Assembly (NCBI GenBank): GCA_018902385.1
Contig: JABSSW010000021.1
Location: 496,001-560,000 of the forward strand
Direction: 5' to 3'
DNA length: 64,000 nucleotides
Source of the DNA: Physcia stellaris
Taxonomy: Eukaryota; Ascomycota; Lecanoromycetes; Caliciales; Physciaceae
Shown: positions 23,401 to 35,263 of the stretch, in pieces
Layout: the number at the start of each line of letters is the position of its first letter
Numbering within the stretch: position 1 is the stretch's first letter
The notes under the pieces: generated by a model
Seen by the model: the letters and a program-made list of their open reading frames with translations, nothing else
Databases searched by the model: none
Told to the model about the DNA's origin: nothing
Made by a program: the position numbers and the translations under genes

Positions 23401-25859
23401 ATGAAAAAAATAACTTTATTTTTGAAAATTTCACGTATTTTTCACATAAAAAGATGTAATTTATGATATAATACGTGTATCATACATTACATAATAATTA
23501 AATAAAAAAAATGCTTTTGATCATTAAATGACTTAAATACGTAAATGATTTGTTTAATTGATTTAAATTTTGTTATTCATTGCTCAAAGTTGATTCAATT
23601 AATTCAAAATCGATTTAAATACAGTCATTTTCGATTCAAAATTACGAAAAAACAATGTTTTTGACTAATCGATTAATCGATTCGAAATCGAATTTAAGCG
23701 CACAAATCAATAAAAACATTTTTTCGACAATCGTTTTTTTGTTTTTCATAATTTGACAAACAATCAAATCGTTTCGTATCATAATCATTGTCGTTTTTTC
23801 AATATGAAACGATTTTTTCAAAACGTCGTGAAATTTAATTAATGTTCATTTCATGTTGTCATAAAATTTCAATTCATCAACGATTCATTATCGAATCGAA
23901 TTTTTTTGTTGCAATTTTATTTGCGTAAATTATCATGACGATTATTAAATAACTCGATTTTATCATTGCAATTTACGATATTCGAATTGCAATTAAAAAT
24001 TTCAACGTTCAACACGCGATCAATATTTAGCGAAAAAATCGTTACGTTTGCAACACATGTGACGTTGTTTTTTGAAAAAAAAACGTCAAAACAAAACATT
24101 TTTTAATTTATATCAACGATCGATTTTGAAAATGCGAATATTGTAATCGTTTTTTCGACGTCGAAATCATATGAACAAACATATATTAATTCATCAAAAA
24201 AAAAATGAAATTTCAATTTATCGTTTTCAACAAAATTGCATATGTATGTAATATCGACGTGTCAATGTCGCAATTGTATTTACGACATATCGTTTTTCAA
24301 AAATTGTTATAAAAATTTCAAACAAAACATAATCGTCGTTTTTTCAAAATTTTTTGTTCGTTTTGTGACGTTTTCATGTTTTTGAACGAATCGAAATGAT
24401 TTATTTTCGACGAAATTTTGCAATACGATTTTTGCATTGTGTTTCATTAACGTTTGCATAATAAATTCGAAATCAACGAAAAGCGTGTCGTAATCGTATG
24501 CGATTCATGTAAAAAACATTCACGATTTATGTTTCGAATAAAATTTTGATTTGACGAATTAATGTTTTTTTTTCATCGATTTCGAATTTTTTTATCGTTT
24601 TTGAAATTCATGACGAATTTGAAAAAAACACAAAATGTTGACAATTTTCGAAATAATTGAATTATTTACAAAATCGTTTCAAATAAATTGTCACAATTTA
24701 TATTTTGTTCAATTTAATTCACGTTTACGTCAAAATTTCATGTACGTTTTCAAAAATTCGCGAATTTTGATTTTTTATTCGAATATTATCGAAAATTTTT
24801 TTCAATTATTTTTTCAAATTTTCGATAAAAATCAAAATGCACAAAATTTCACAATTGCAACAAATTGATTGAAAATTCACAATCGATTTTTACAAAATTA
24901 TATTGTTTCGATTATCGACATTTTCATTGTCAAATTTTCAATTTTCGAAACGTTCGATTCAAATGAAAAAAAATCATGTTACAAATTGAATTTGATCGTA
25001 AAAATCGATCAATATGATTCGAAAATTCATAATAAAAATTTTCGTTTCGATCGATTTTTGAAAAACAAAACATAATCAATGACGATCGTTAATATTCAAA
25101 AACGACAAAAATTTTAAAATTCGCATATTTTCTTGATTATATTTTTACGAAATAAAACATTTTCGAAAAAACGAATTTGTTCATTTTAAAATTGTTTTTA
25201 AAAAAAACGCACAATACAAATTTAATTGAATCGTTTCGCATTTTCGTGACGATCATTATTAAACAACATGAATGTACATGCGTGCGAAAATTTTTCGCAT
25301 TTTTCAAAATATTAACAAATTGATGATCGAACGAAAAAAACGTCAAATGATTGAACGTTTGTTCACGACGAAATTATTAAAACAAAACGTTTATGAAATT
25401 CACGCAATTATTAACGAAAATTTAACAACAATGATTTCAATTCAATTTCGAATCGATGTTATTTATTGAATACAAACAAAATAAAAAATTAACATTATCA
25501 TGAAAACAACATGTCGATTTCAATTGTTTTTCATCACAATTTTTTTCGAAAAATAATTTGAATACGTCGAAATTTTTGTCAACACAAACAATCGCGACAT
25601 CATTTCGAATAATCGATTTTGAAAAATTGTAATATATTATCATTTTCGATGAAAAGCATTTAAAATTTATTTTTTGCGAAATTCGAAAATATTCGATTTC
25701 GAAAAATTGAAAAAAATGATAAAACGAATGAAATTTCAATTAAAAAACGTTATTTATATTTATGTTTCATTTTGAATTCAAAAATTCATATTTCAAATAA
25801 TCGTTGAAAATTTTATTCGAACAAATGTTTCGAACAAAAACAAAAAATTTGAATTACAC

Positions 25860-26340
25860 GTTTTAATTATAAAACATCAAATTCACACATGTCGTTCGAA
25901 CATGTGTCGCAAAAAATTGATTTTCGAAACACGATACAAAAATAAATTTTTTCAATCATTGTTATTCGTAATTGAAATCGTGAATAATAATCAACGTTAC
26001 ATTTACAAACAATTTAAAAAAAAATCGTTGAATTTTTTCATATAACGTTTAAATGTTTTTGATTTGAAACGCACACATGAATATTCAATACATCACGAAA
26101 ATTTATTTTGTCGTTTATGTCAACAAATATGTTATCAAAACAAAATTCAACGAATTGTACAATTTATCAATTCAAAACGTCATCAAAAAACATTTAATGA
26201 TTCGAAAAATGAATTTCATAAAAATCATGATGTTAATGTTAAATTACGAAATATTTCGATGCAATAAAATTGTAAAATATTTCGATACGACGTTGTCGAA
26301 AAAACGATTCGTTTTCGTGAAATTTTTTGACAATTAAAAA
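25860..26340 (+). pseudogene. Helitron Rep-side remnant (region between Rep and helicase)
   Basis: Two plus-strand fragments. The first, from about 25,873, reads KHQIHTCRSNMC, the 'H-x-x-H-x-C…C' segment typical downstream of the Helitron Rep domain. The second, in the frame of 26,077, begins MNIQYI and continues with a V-N-K-Y-V segment and 'K-H-L-M-I-R-K-M', matching the 'H-x-N-I-Q…Y-x-x-K-Y' and 'H-x-x-x-R-R-M' blocks of fungal Helitron proteins. A Rep HUH motif upstream is not recognisable. The frame is broken by stops, so this is a dead copy. The identification rests on motif order and my knowledge of the family. Confidence 0.7.
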
Positions 26341-27146
26341 AAAATTTACTTGAACAAAAAATAAAAAAAAATGAAAAATTTGATTTTTTTTACAAAAATT
26401 CAATCGAAAAATATTTCGTTCGTTTTTCAAATACGTTTTACGATCAATTAACGTATTTTGATTATTATTCTCAATACAATTTAACAAAATCGATTTTAAA
26501 TTTTCGACATGAAATTATAAATGATGTAAAAAACATTGTAAAAAAAAAAAAAACAAATACGATTTTTTTATTGACATTTTATTCAACATGATTTAATTAT
26601 ATTAACATGTTTTGATTCGAAATATCGAACGACGATTAACAAACGACAAAACGTTTTTTTACGAAAAATTTTTCATGATTCGATCATGACGAACAAAAAA
26701 CGAAATTCGAAAAATTATATCGAATTTCACAATTTCATGTTATCGATATCATTTCATGACGTTTTATTCAAACGAATATCGAAATTTACATTTTTGAATA
26801 ATCGTTCAAATTATTCGACGCGTCGTAAAAATTAACATTTTTTATTTAAAAATCGTACATCGTTTGTTTTTTGAAATATTACAAAATCAAAACGATTGCG
26901 TTTATCAAAGACTTTTTGAAATGTAAATCAAAATTCGATCGATTTTAATATTCGACGACAATTTAAATTTAAATGAAAATCAATACGTAATATATTAACG
27001 AATTATCAACAATTTTTTTTTCGTTTACATTTCGAAAATTTCGAAACACAAACTTTTTCGTTACGAATTAAAAAAAAACGAAAAAAAAATTTTTATTACA
27101 CATTTTCGTGACATGATGCAATGATCGTAAATTAAAAATTTTAAAA

Positions 27147-28222
27147 ATGATTTCGATCGATATTGTCGCAAAAAATGTAAAAAAAAAAACAATTTACAAC
27201 AATTTGCATATCAATTTTCAAAAAAATTCAAATCATGAATTATTGTTGTTCGATATATTTCGCATGAAAAAAACGATGAAAAATTTCAAAAAAATCAAAA
27301 TTTTTATTATTGATGAAATTTTCATAATTAACAATGAAATGTTCAATTTTGTTTCGAAATTGTTCGTCAAAATACACAAAAATGTATTTGCGTTTGAAAA
27401 TTTTCATGTTATTGTTTTTGACGATTTTTTGCAATTATTTTCAATTCGAAATCGTCAAATTTTTCATTTTTTTGTTTGAAAAATTTTCATTTCGTTGTTT
27501 TTAAAACGTTCGAAAAAACACAATAACGATTCGAAATTTGAACGTTTTTTAAAAACAATTCGATTCGACAAAATCATTGACGAAATCATGAATATTTTTC
27601 ATCGAAAAAAAAACAAAAATTTCGAATCGAAAATTTCATTCATATGTGTATTTTTTTTTCATTTTCGAAAAAACGAAATTTTCCGTTTGAACGCGTTATT
27701 ATTACAACGAATTTGCAATTTCATTGTTGTCGTTCACAAAATTAAAAATAAAAAACGAAACGAGAAATTAACAAAATTAATTTTCAAACAATTCGTCAAA
27801 AAAAACAATTTGTTCAATAAAATTGTAATGATTTTTGAAACACGAATGATGTTTTTAAAAAACAATTTCATATCACGAAATTTGATCAACGACAATTGCG
27901 AATTGATTACAAAAATGAACGACAAAAATTTTTTTACGATCGTTTTTTCATTGATCGAACGCATAGAAATTAAATTATTTTTTTCGACGAAATATGATTA
28001 TTAATTTTTCGTATTTAGAAATTGTATGTAATTTTTCACACAAATTACAAAATTTTATATGAAATTTTTTACATTCGAATTCAATTTTCGATTTTAAACG
28101 TTTTCGTTTTGATCGTTTACAAAATTCAATCGTTTATTATAATCGACATTTTTATCAATTTTGACAACAACATGTTCGTTTCAAATCACGTTTACACGAC
28201 ATTAAACAAAATTCAACGATGA
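27147..28222 (+). pseudogene. Helitron PIF1-like helicase remnant
   Basis: Three open pieces in order. 27,147–27,479 carries a Walker B-like IIDEIFI and then VIVFDDFLQL, the degenerate form of PIF1 motif 'V-x-F-G-D-F-x-Q-L-P'. 27,495–28,004 is in the same frame after a single TGA at 27,477–27,479 and carries the 'V-M-I-F-E-T-R-M-M-F-L-K-N-N' and 'R-N-L-I-N-D' segments matching 'G-A-R-V-M-x-x-x-N…G-L-V-N-G'. 28,022–28,222, in another frame, has RIQFSILNVFVLIVYKIQS, the mutated 'Q-F-P-L…A-x-T-V-H-K-x-Q-G' motif, and an N-N-M-F…Y-T-T-L-N-K segment matching 'Y-V-A-L-S-R'. Typical glycines and prolines are replaced as expected if GG and CC were mutated. No function can remain. Confidence 0.8.
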
Positions 28223-31200
28223 AATCAAATGTTCATTTTCGTCGTATACAAAAAAATTTTCAAAATGAACGAAAAAACAATATCGAAATATGAACGTTTA
28301 AAAAATATTGTCAAAAAAATGTTTGAAAAACAATTTTTCGAATTTGTTTAACGTTTGAATGAAATCGCAATTTTCATTTTTGACGAATCGTTTTCAATTT
28401 TTTCAACTTTTCATTAATTTCGTTATTGTTTAATTTTTTCATTTTAAATTTTGTTTTATCATTAATACGAAACACATTTATGTTTCATTAAATTTCAAAT
28501 TTTTGATTTGCGATTTTGATACAAATTTGAACGTAATGAAACAAATTTGTCGAAAAAACAAATTTCAAAACGAATTATTACAATATGTGAACATCAATAT
28601 TCAAATGCGAAATTGTTTCATTCATAATCATTTTTATGTAACAATGTTTAAAATCACGAATAAACACAATTTTTACATTTTTATATTTGAATTGCATATG
28701 TTGTCAAACGATTTTTCGCAAACAATCATTAATCACAAATGAAAAAAAATTTTATTAAATAAAATTAAATTCGATTAAAATTCATGTTATGTTTCAAAAT
28801 TGATGTCAATCGATTGCGATTTACGAAATTTGATTATTTATTTATTTATTTCGCGATATTTTTTTCATTCAATTTTTCGTTTTTTTATCATTTTTAATTC
28901 GCGTTTTGTTTTTTTTGCATTCATTTTTTTCATTCAATCAATTTTTCGCATTTTTCAAATTTTTCGCAACATTTACAAATTGTTTCGTCGTTGTTTCATC
29001 GCGTTCAATGTTTGTTTTTCAATTCATTTCGCGAAAATTCGTATCAATTAATCAATATTACGATACGATTTGAATACGAATTTAATTCGTTTGAAATTTT
29101 CATGAATTGTTTCGTCGAATTTCTATAACAAAATTCAAAAAATTTCGATTTGAAAAGTTTCGTTTTTTACGAAATTTATGTTCAAAAATCAATGTTACGA
29201 AATTATTTTAATTTTTGAACGTATTACGTTTAATCAAATCAAATATACGAAACATGCGCAATCAAAATCAGAAAACAAACATTGAAAATGATTGAAAAAC
29301 GACGAAACAATTTGATGTTGTTGCGAAATTGCGAAAATTCGATTATTTGATCGACATGTTGTTGTGTGAATTATTTTTTCATATGAAAAATACATGTATA
29401 TGATCGTTAATTTCGACATGTCATAAATAATTTGTAATTGACGTGTGATAATCGTCGTCGTCGTCGATAAAATCGAATTTATTTGAAATTTTGTCATTTT
29501 CGCAAAAAAAATTTTTTTGCAAAATTGATTTTCGCGACATTATTGTTTAATTAAATCAAAATCAAAAATCAATTTTGCGTTTTTTCGTTTTTTCAAAAAA
29601 ATGCAATTTGAATCAAATGTTACGATTATGCGCATTTTTCGAATTCGATTGCAATTAAAATTTACAAATGTTTCAATTCGTACGTTGTAAAATTTTCAAA
29701 AAATAATGACGTATTGTTCGAAAAGTTGTGTGAATACGAAATATTGATTGTTCGATTGTTGAAATTTCGAATTTCAAAAAAAAAATTTTCGACATTCGAT
29801 TTCAAAAATTTCGAAAAAAAAATTTCAAATTGTTTTAAAATGAAATGAATTAATTTTGAGAAAATAAATATAACATATCATTTTGTTTTTAATATTTTTT
29901 ATGAAATCAATTGATTTTTCATTTTTAATTTGATTTTGACATTGATACGAAACATGTTTATGTTTTACGAATTTTTCGAAATCAAATTTGTAATCGTGAT
30001 GAAAAATTAAATTTAATAAAACAAATGATCGCGAAACAATTCGAATTTGAATATAACGATTTTTTTAAAATATGTTTGTTGATGAAATTTATTCAAAACG
30101 TGTGCGTTATTTTAATTTCGTATTATTATTAATATTTTCAGCAAACATATTTCGATTTTCATAAATTTTTATACGAAAAAATTGTAAATAATGTGTCAAT
30201 TTCAATTCTTAAATGTAAATACAAAATGTTCAAATATTTCGTTCAAACTGTTGTGAATTGAAACGAATAAATTTTTTCAACAAAAAATATTTTCTTTTTC
30301 TTTTTATGTCGTATTCGAATTCTGAAATTCTGTTTGTAAAATATTCAGATTTTTTTGTAATTATCGAAAATCTTTTTAATATCATTATTTTTTTGAAATC
30401 AAATTTGTACGATTGTAATGATTTATCAAAACGAATCGTAAATTTAACGTATGTAAAATTGATTTTATCGAATTTTGAATAAAATAATTTTTTTTAATCG
30501 CATTGTAATTGAAAATAAATTTTCGATTGTTTGTATTGTTCATATTTATTCGATCAATAATTTATTAACGTGTTTTCACGATCACATTTGATTGCAATTT
30601 TTTTTTTTTTATGCATTACGATATTTAATCAAACGAAATTTTGAATTATTTGTGAATTGAATTTTTATCGTATCAATAAAATGTGTATTAATTGAATCAA
30701 TAAATTATAATGAAATCGCGATTTTCATCAATATCGCGTAAATAAATAAAATTACGAAAAATCGAATAGCACAATTTGACGACGAAATAATTAAAATTTC
30801 GTTTTTTTTTCGATCGTTTTCAATTAATCAATTTTTATGACACGCGTTCGATGATTTTGCATTTTGCGAATCGAATATTCGTCGATTTGACGCATTTTCA
30901 ACAATTGCAAACGTTAATCATTCAAATACGCAAATTTATTTGAATTTTAAAAAACGATTGTTTTAACGTCAAAAAAATCGTTGAAAATTCAATATTGTCG
31001 TTTTGCAATCGATACGCGATCACAAAAAAAAAACAAAATCAATTTCGTTTTTTTTCGATGCGTTCAAGCACGACGTCGTTTCGAAATTTGCGAAAATTGC
31101 GTATTCAAACACAAAACGTTGAATTGTTTATTTAATAAATGTTTTCAAATTTTAACGTGTAAAATATTGAAATTTTTTCAAATTCGATGCGTGTTCGATT

Positions 31201-32424
31201 CGAAATCGTGAAAATAATATTTCAAATTATCGTCACAAACGTAAAATTCGTTGACGAAAACAAAAAAATTAAAATTTCGATCAAAAATGATGAAAATTAT
31301 TTTGTCGCAAATTTGTTTTTTTCGCGACGATTATTCAACAAACGTCGTCGATTGTTATTTTTAATAACGATTGCAACAAATGATCGCGCGCGATTCAATA
31401 AAAACGATATCGACGACGAATTATTAAATAATCGTTCGAACGTTGTCAACGATTTATTATTATTTTTGTTTCAAAACGAAAAAAAAAACGAAAACGAAAA
31501 TTTTTAATTTGAACAACATCATGACGATTACGACGTTAAATTCGATTTTGATATTGAATTTGATTCAAATAATATTGTTTTTATTATCGAAAAAACAAAA
31601 TCGACAAAAACATTTTTTTCAAAACGAAATAAATTTTGAATTTCAATTTCGCGACGATCAATCGTCGTAAAAAAAAATTTATTTTCGTTTTTTGAATGTT
31701 TTCGATTCGAATAAATGCGTAAAATTTACGCGACGTCGAATCGAATTGTGACGAAAAAAAAAACGAAAAAAAAAAAAATCGAAATGAAAAAATAAATATG
31801 TCGAATGAAAAAATAAAATCATATTTTAAAAATTTTTGTATTAAAAAACGATTTTATTGCAAAAATCGTTATATACGATATTGCAAAAAAATTTCAACAA
31901 TTTTTGAAAAATTTATTTTGATTTTTTTTGTCATAAACAATTTCATTGTTTGTTTTTTTTTTTAATTTTTGCAAAATTTATCGAATTGATACGAATAAAC
32001 ACATTATTTCATTGATTCAACAAAAACAAAATTTTATTGTTTAAAATTCAATTGATTTTATCAAACAAATGTTTTTTCAATATCATGTTTTGACACAAAA
32101 AATCTATGAAATGATTTCGATTGTACATATTTTTCGTTTTTATTTTTCGAATTAATTACGTTTTAACGAATTTTCAATCAACATAAATGAATTGTACGAA
32201 TATTTTTTTTTTCATTATAACAATCATTGATTCAAATTTCAAAATTGATGCACATCAATTGCAATCAAATTGATTTTTTCATTCATTTTGTTTCAAATCA
32301 TGATGTTGACAAAATGAAATTGATGCAAATATCGACGAAAATAAATTTTATTTCGATATCAATTTTATCAATTTTAACTCTTTGCTTTTTCCGCTTAGAA
32401 CGCTGTTGCGTATTTCACGTCAAT
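28223..32424. other. AT-rich decayed DNA downstream of the helicase remnant
   Basis: Numerous short frames. One on the plus strand at 30,981–31,211 is Cys-rich (C-x2-C-x6-… pattern with CENC and several later Cys) and might be the relic of a zinc-binding protein carried by the Helitron. Otherwise I see nothing interpretable. Confidence 0.4.
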
Positions 32425-32449
32425 GTCTTGTTGTGTATTACAACAAGAC
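32425..32449. repeat. Perfect 10-bp hairpin at the right border of the AT-rich block
   Basis: GTCTTGTTGT (32,425–32,434), five-base loop, ACAACAAGAC (32,440–32,449). Helitrons carry such a hairpin close to their 3' end, and the helicase remnant points toward this side. The canonical CTRR end right after it is not seen (CTTG follows; a CTAA occurs about 40 bp further), so the link is suggestive only. It could also be an unrelated terminator-like palindrome. Confidence 0.55.
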
Positions 32450-32497
32450 TTGTTTAAAAGTCAATTCAAAAAAACGATGAGTTGATGTAACTTACTA

Positions 32498-33671
32498 ATG
32501 AGTTATTGGAGTCTGTTAGCTGTGCTACTCCAAATTACTTTCGACGTAGGCGTCGGACTTCTCCTTTTCAAGCGATCAAGTGGAGTACGCAGGTCCGAAT
32601 CCAAATATTCTTCTCCGACAAAGCGAAGCCTAATAAGGTTACCGAGTGAAGATGGGTTGGCAATACTGCGCCAGAATGAAGAGACCACACCAGAGCTACA
32701 GCGATTGGAAAGCAGCTTTCGGAAGCCGAGTCTTTCGGTGTGTAACTTGTGGAAGCATTCTCGTGATCCGTAAATGGAGGGGGTGTTTTGTCAGCTGACC
32801 ATCTTCGCAGCAGGACCAAAGCTCATTCTTCCAAAAACTCTCCTACGATGTCCGTAAGATGATTTACTGCGAGATCCTCGTAGCCAGGGATGCGGTTCGA
32901 CCCAGAGTGTTTGTTCCGAGACATGGAACTTCATTTATCATACCTGGTTACGAGGTCGCCGTTGGCATCGATGCTTCAATACTTCGAAGCTGCCGGCTGG
33001 CGTCCAAGGAAGCTACATGGATCTTGTACCAACTCAATGAGATCGTGTTCACGAACGCAGAAGAGATAGAAGACTTTCGTTCAGGGGTCTACCTATGGGA
33101 TCTGTTGTTGCAGAACAAAAGCGCAATGTGGAACTCCAGCCCTTCTATCATTCAAGATTTAATCCTAATGGAAGGCTCGCCATGCTTGGAAAGCTCCACT
33201 TTATGTTCAAGGATTTCCTCGAATGGCCTGGATTAGATTCCGACGAGCTGTCAGCGGCCCCACGTCCAACCAGGGCATCCATAACACACGCTTGGTCCCG
33301 CCTTCTGGTTCGGAATCCCGATACAAGCCCCAGTGAGCGTTTATCTTTCCCGGCTTTGCGGGAGCTGGGACTTGACTTTAAAAATTTCAACTTACAGGAA
33401 AACGAAGGTGTCGCGGTATGCTGAATGAGCTAATCGGCTCGCCAAAGGAAATACTGCAGCTGATAACCACCAGGTTAAAGTATTTACCGACATTTTCAGG
33501 AATTCAAAAAGGCTTCAGCATTTGTATATCATTGGGATTCGGCACAAGCCTACACTTCGCAAATTCAAGAGTGGATTGCTTCCAAAAGGCGGGTCGTTCA
33601 GGGTCTTGGAATGGACATTAGATGGCAATCAGTGGAAATGGCAGATAAAGAAAGATTGGGATAAGAATTGA
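32498..33671 (+). CDS. 2EXR/DUF7730-like fungal protein, paralog D (about 328 aa; one doubtful junction)
   Basis: Exon 1, 32498–32737, encodes a hydrophobic N-terminus (MSYWSLLAVLLQITFDVGVG). Exon 2 from 32814 begins DQSSFFQKLSYDVRKMIYCE, then 'A-S-I-L-R-S-C-R'. Later exons are in another frame: one ending at 33415 with FNPNGRLAMLGKLHFMF and 'L-S-F-P-A-L', then, after a 58-bp intron, 33474–33671 with LQHLYIIGIR and a WQIKKDWDKN end. The frame change between exon 2 and exon 3 needs either an intron at 33087–33139 (weak GTCTAC donor, phase 0) or a frameshift; the other paralogs have a phase-1 intron here. So it may be functional or a young pseudogene. The key LP of the signature is LS here. Confidence 0.65.
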
Positions 33672-34237
33672 TGTATGGAAAGCGACCTTGCCTTGAGTTT
33701 TCAATGTTGGAATATCCAAAAACAAAATCCTGATGTACTTAGGATCATGCTTTCGAGGCTGTTGCAATAGAGCTGACCGAGTTTCGAGCTTGTAGGATTG
33801 ATTAGTCGTATTGTATTCGGACCTGAGAGTCTTTGCAGATCGTGTTGTTCCGTGCGTGCGCCCAAAAGAAGCCTCCATAGACAATCTGCAGCATAGACGA
33901 CCACCCGGCTTGGACAAAGCTAAGCACGGGAGGAAGGCGAACACCAGGGAATCTGACTCGGGATGCATGGAAGCTCTCAGGCCTCGCTCGAATCAGCTTT
34001 GATCATACAAGGTCGAGCTATTGGGGTTTTGTGTAGAATCGGCCAGCAGTCGTGTTCAAGCAAGAGAAATGTCCAGCTGTTTACGAGTAGCAGCCGAGGC
34101 AGCTTCGAGGCATGCGTCCTTATCGATAAGCTTGCGCCAAGCCAGCAGCTTTCAGCCTTGTAGGGAGTCCCTCGTATTTACTATTACTGTACCGCTTGTA
34201 CATAGTAAGTACTCAAATATCATCAACCAAGCTCACA
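33672..34237. other. Intergenic
   Basis: No gene seen. A possible 5'-UTR splice donor (TAGTAAGTACTC) lies just before the DCP1 start. Confidence 0.4.
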
Positions 34238-35263
34238 ATGCCTCGAGCTTCCCGCCATCCCAAGTCGCATCACGTCTCTCCTCAGCCCGCTCACTCCGCT
34301 CCTCACCAACCTCACCCTCAATCTCATCCCCAGGTCCATCCACCCCAACCCAACTACACCCACCTCCAATCCTCCACCATCTCCGCCTCTCCCGCTCCAC
34401 CACCCCGAACAAATGCATCGCTCAACCTCTCCGTCCTGCAACAACACTACCCCTCAACCTCCCAAATCCTAACCCTCGCGCCCTTCTCCGTCCTCTACAC
34501 CTTCTCCCCAACGACGCAAAGCTGGGAGAAATGCGAAGTCGAAGGGACACTGTTCGTCTGCGCCCTCAGCACCAACAACCAAAATATAAAAGACCAGGAA
34601 GATTGGGAAGAGAGGGAGGAAGAAGAAGGGTACGCAGTGGTGATACTCAACCGCAAAGGCCTCGATAACTTCTACCTCGAGATCAGCGCCGCGGGCGAGG
34701 GCGCAGTGGAGGTAGAAATCACAGCAGAATTCACGATCCTGCAAGCGGCGGATAAAGTCTGGGGGCTGTGGATCTACGGCGAGGCGGGGGAAGGAACATC
34801 AAAGACCATCGCGGCGTGCGCGGAGCGCGTCAGGACGCACGCTGAGGAGCAGGAGGAAGATGGGGACGTCGATGCTCCAGAGACGGCGCCCCACCTCCCA
34901 ACTCTTAACCACGCTACTGCCCATCACCAGCAACACCCATCCATCTCCTCCCCTTCCCCTCCTCCTCCCCCTCCTCCTCCCACTGCTTCAAAGCCACACG
35001 TCTCGCCCCCGGACATACCGCTCGATACCAAGCCCGAACGACCCGCTCTCCCCATGTTCACCCCGAGCGCAGACACGCAATTCTTCCTCTCTCAAGGCCG
35101 GGGCGGACTGCAGCAGATCTCTCGGGGCCGTCCACCCATTGCTAAAGAAAGCGGTGAAGCGGAGAGCAGCGGTGGGAGGAAGGGGGTTGGGGAAGATACC
35201 CTTGGGGCTTTATTCGCGAAGGCGGAGAGGGAGTATTTGGGGAAGGAGAGGGGGAGGCTGTGA
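34238..35263 (+). CDS. DCP1: mRNA-decapping complex subunit DCP1
   Basis: Single exon of 341 codons from the ATG at 34238 (context CACAATGCC; an in-frame non-ATG extension upstream is not needed). After a His/Pro-rich leader (about 45 residues), the EVH1-like DCP1 core begins with NLSVLQQHYPSTSQILTLAP and continues 'F-x-V-L-Y-T-F', 'W-x-K-C-E-V-E-G-T-L-F-V', 'V-I-L-N-R-K-G-L-D-N-F', all DCP1 hallmarks. A Pro-rich low-complexity linker follows, then a C-terminal helix DTLGALFAKAEREYL, the DCP1 trimerisation motif. It activates DCP2 to remove the mRNA 5' cap in P-bodies. An acidic insert (EDWEEREEEEG) sits between two core strands. Expected to be essential or nearly so, so this marks ordinary core genome. 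Confidence 0.9.
   Translation: MPRASRHPKSHHVSPQPAHSAPHQPHPQSHPQVHPPQPNYTHLQSSTISASPAPPPRTNASLNLSVLQQHYPSTSQILTLAPFSVLYTFSPTTQSWEKCEVEGTLFVCALSTNNQNIKDQEDWEEREEEEGYAVVILNRKGLDNFYLEISAAGEGAVEVEITAEFTILQAADKVWGLWIYGEAGEGTSKTIAACAERVRTHAEEQEEDGDVDAPETAPHLPTLNHATAHHQQHPSISSPSPPPPPPPPTASKPHVSPPDIPLDTKPERPALPMFTPSADTQFFLSQGRGGLQQISRGRPPIAKESGEAESSGGRKGVGEDTLGALFAKAEREYLGKERGRL

Larger units (their letters stand above)
15425..32460. repeat. 17-kb AT-rich hypermutated repeat block depleted in CpC and CpT
   Basis: Composition shifts abruptly to very AT-rich at about 15,480 and back at about 32,380–32,460. Nearly every remaining C is followed by A or G and nearly every G is preceded by T or C. I found no CC, CT, AG or GG in 16,921–17,760. 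The left edge, about 15,425–15,525, is homologous to about 8370–8490 of the pogo-like element (shared 'CCAGTACAAGAATT' and 'AGCGTGAG' blocks). The only clear protein remains are Helitron pieces at 25.9–28.2 kb on the plus strand. No intact gene is visible; the many short frames are low-complexity F/N/K/I-rich translations. I interpret this as dead mobile elements altered by a RIP-like process with an unusual base context. Confidence 0.85.

Noticed and set aside
15635-32200. Dozens of F/N/K/I-rich frames in the AT block
   Set aside because: Low-complexity translations of mutated DNA; only the Helitron pieces show ordered motifs.
34021-34668. 215-codon Ser/Pro/Arg-rich frame
   Set aside because: Shadow of DCP1 in another frame.
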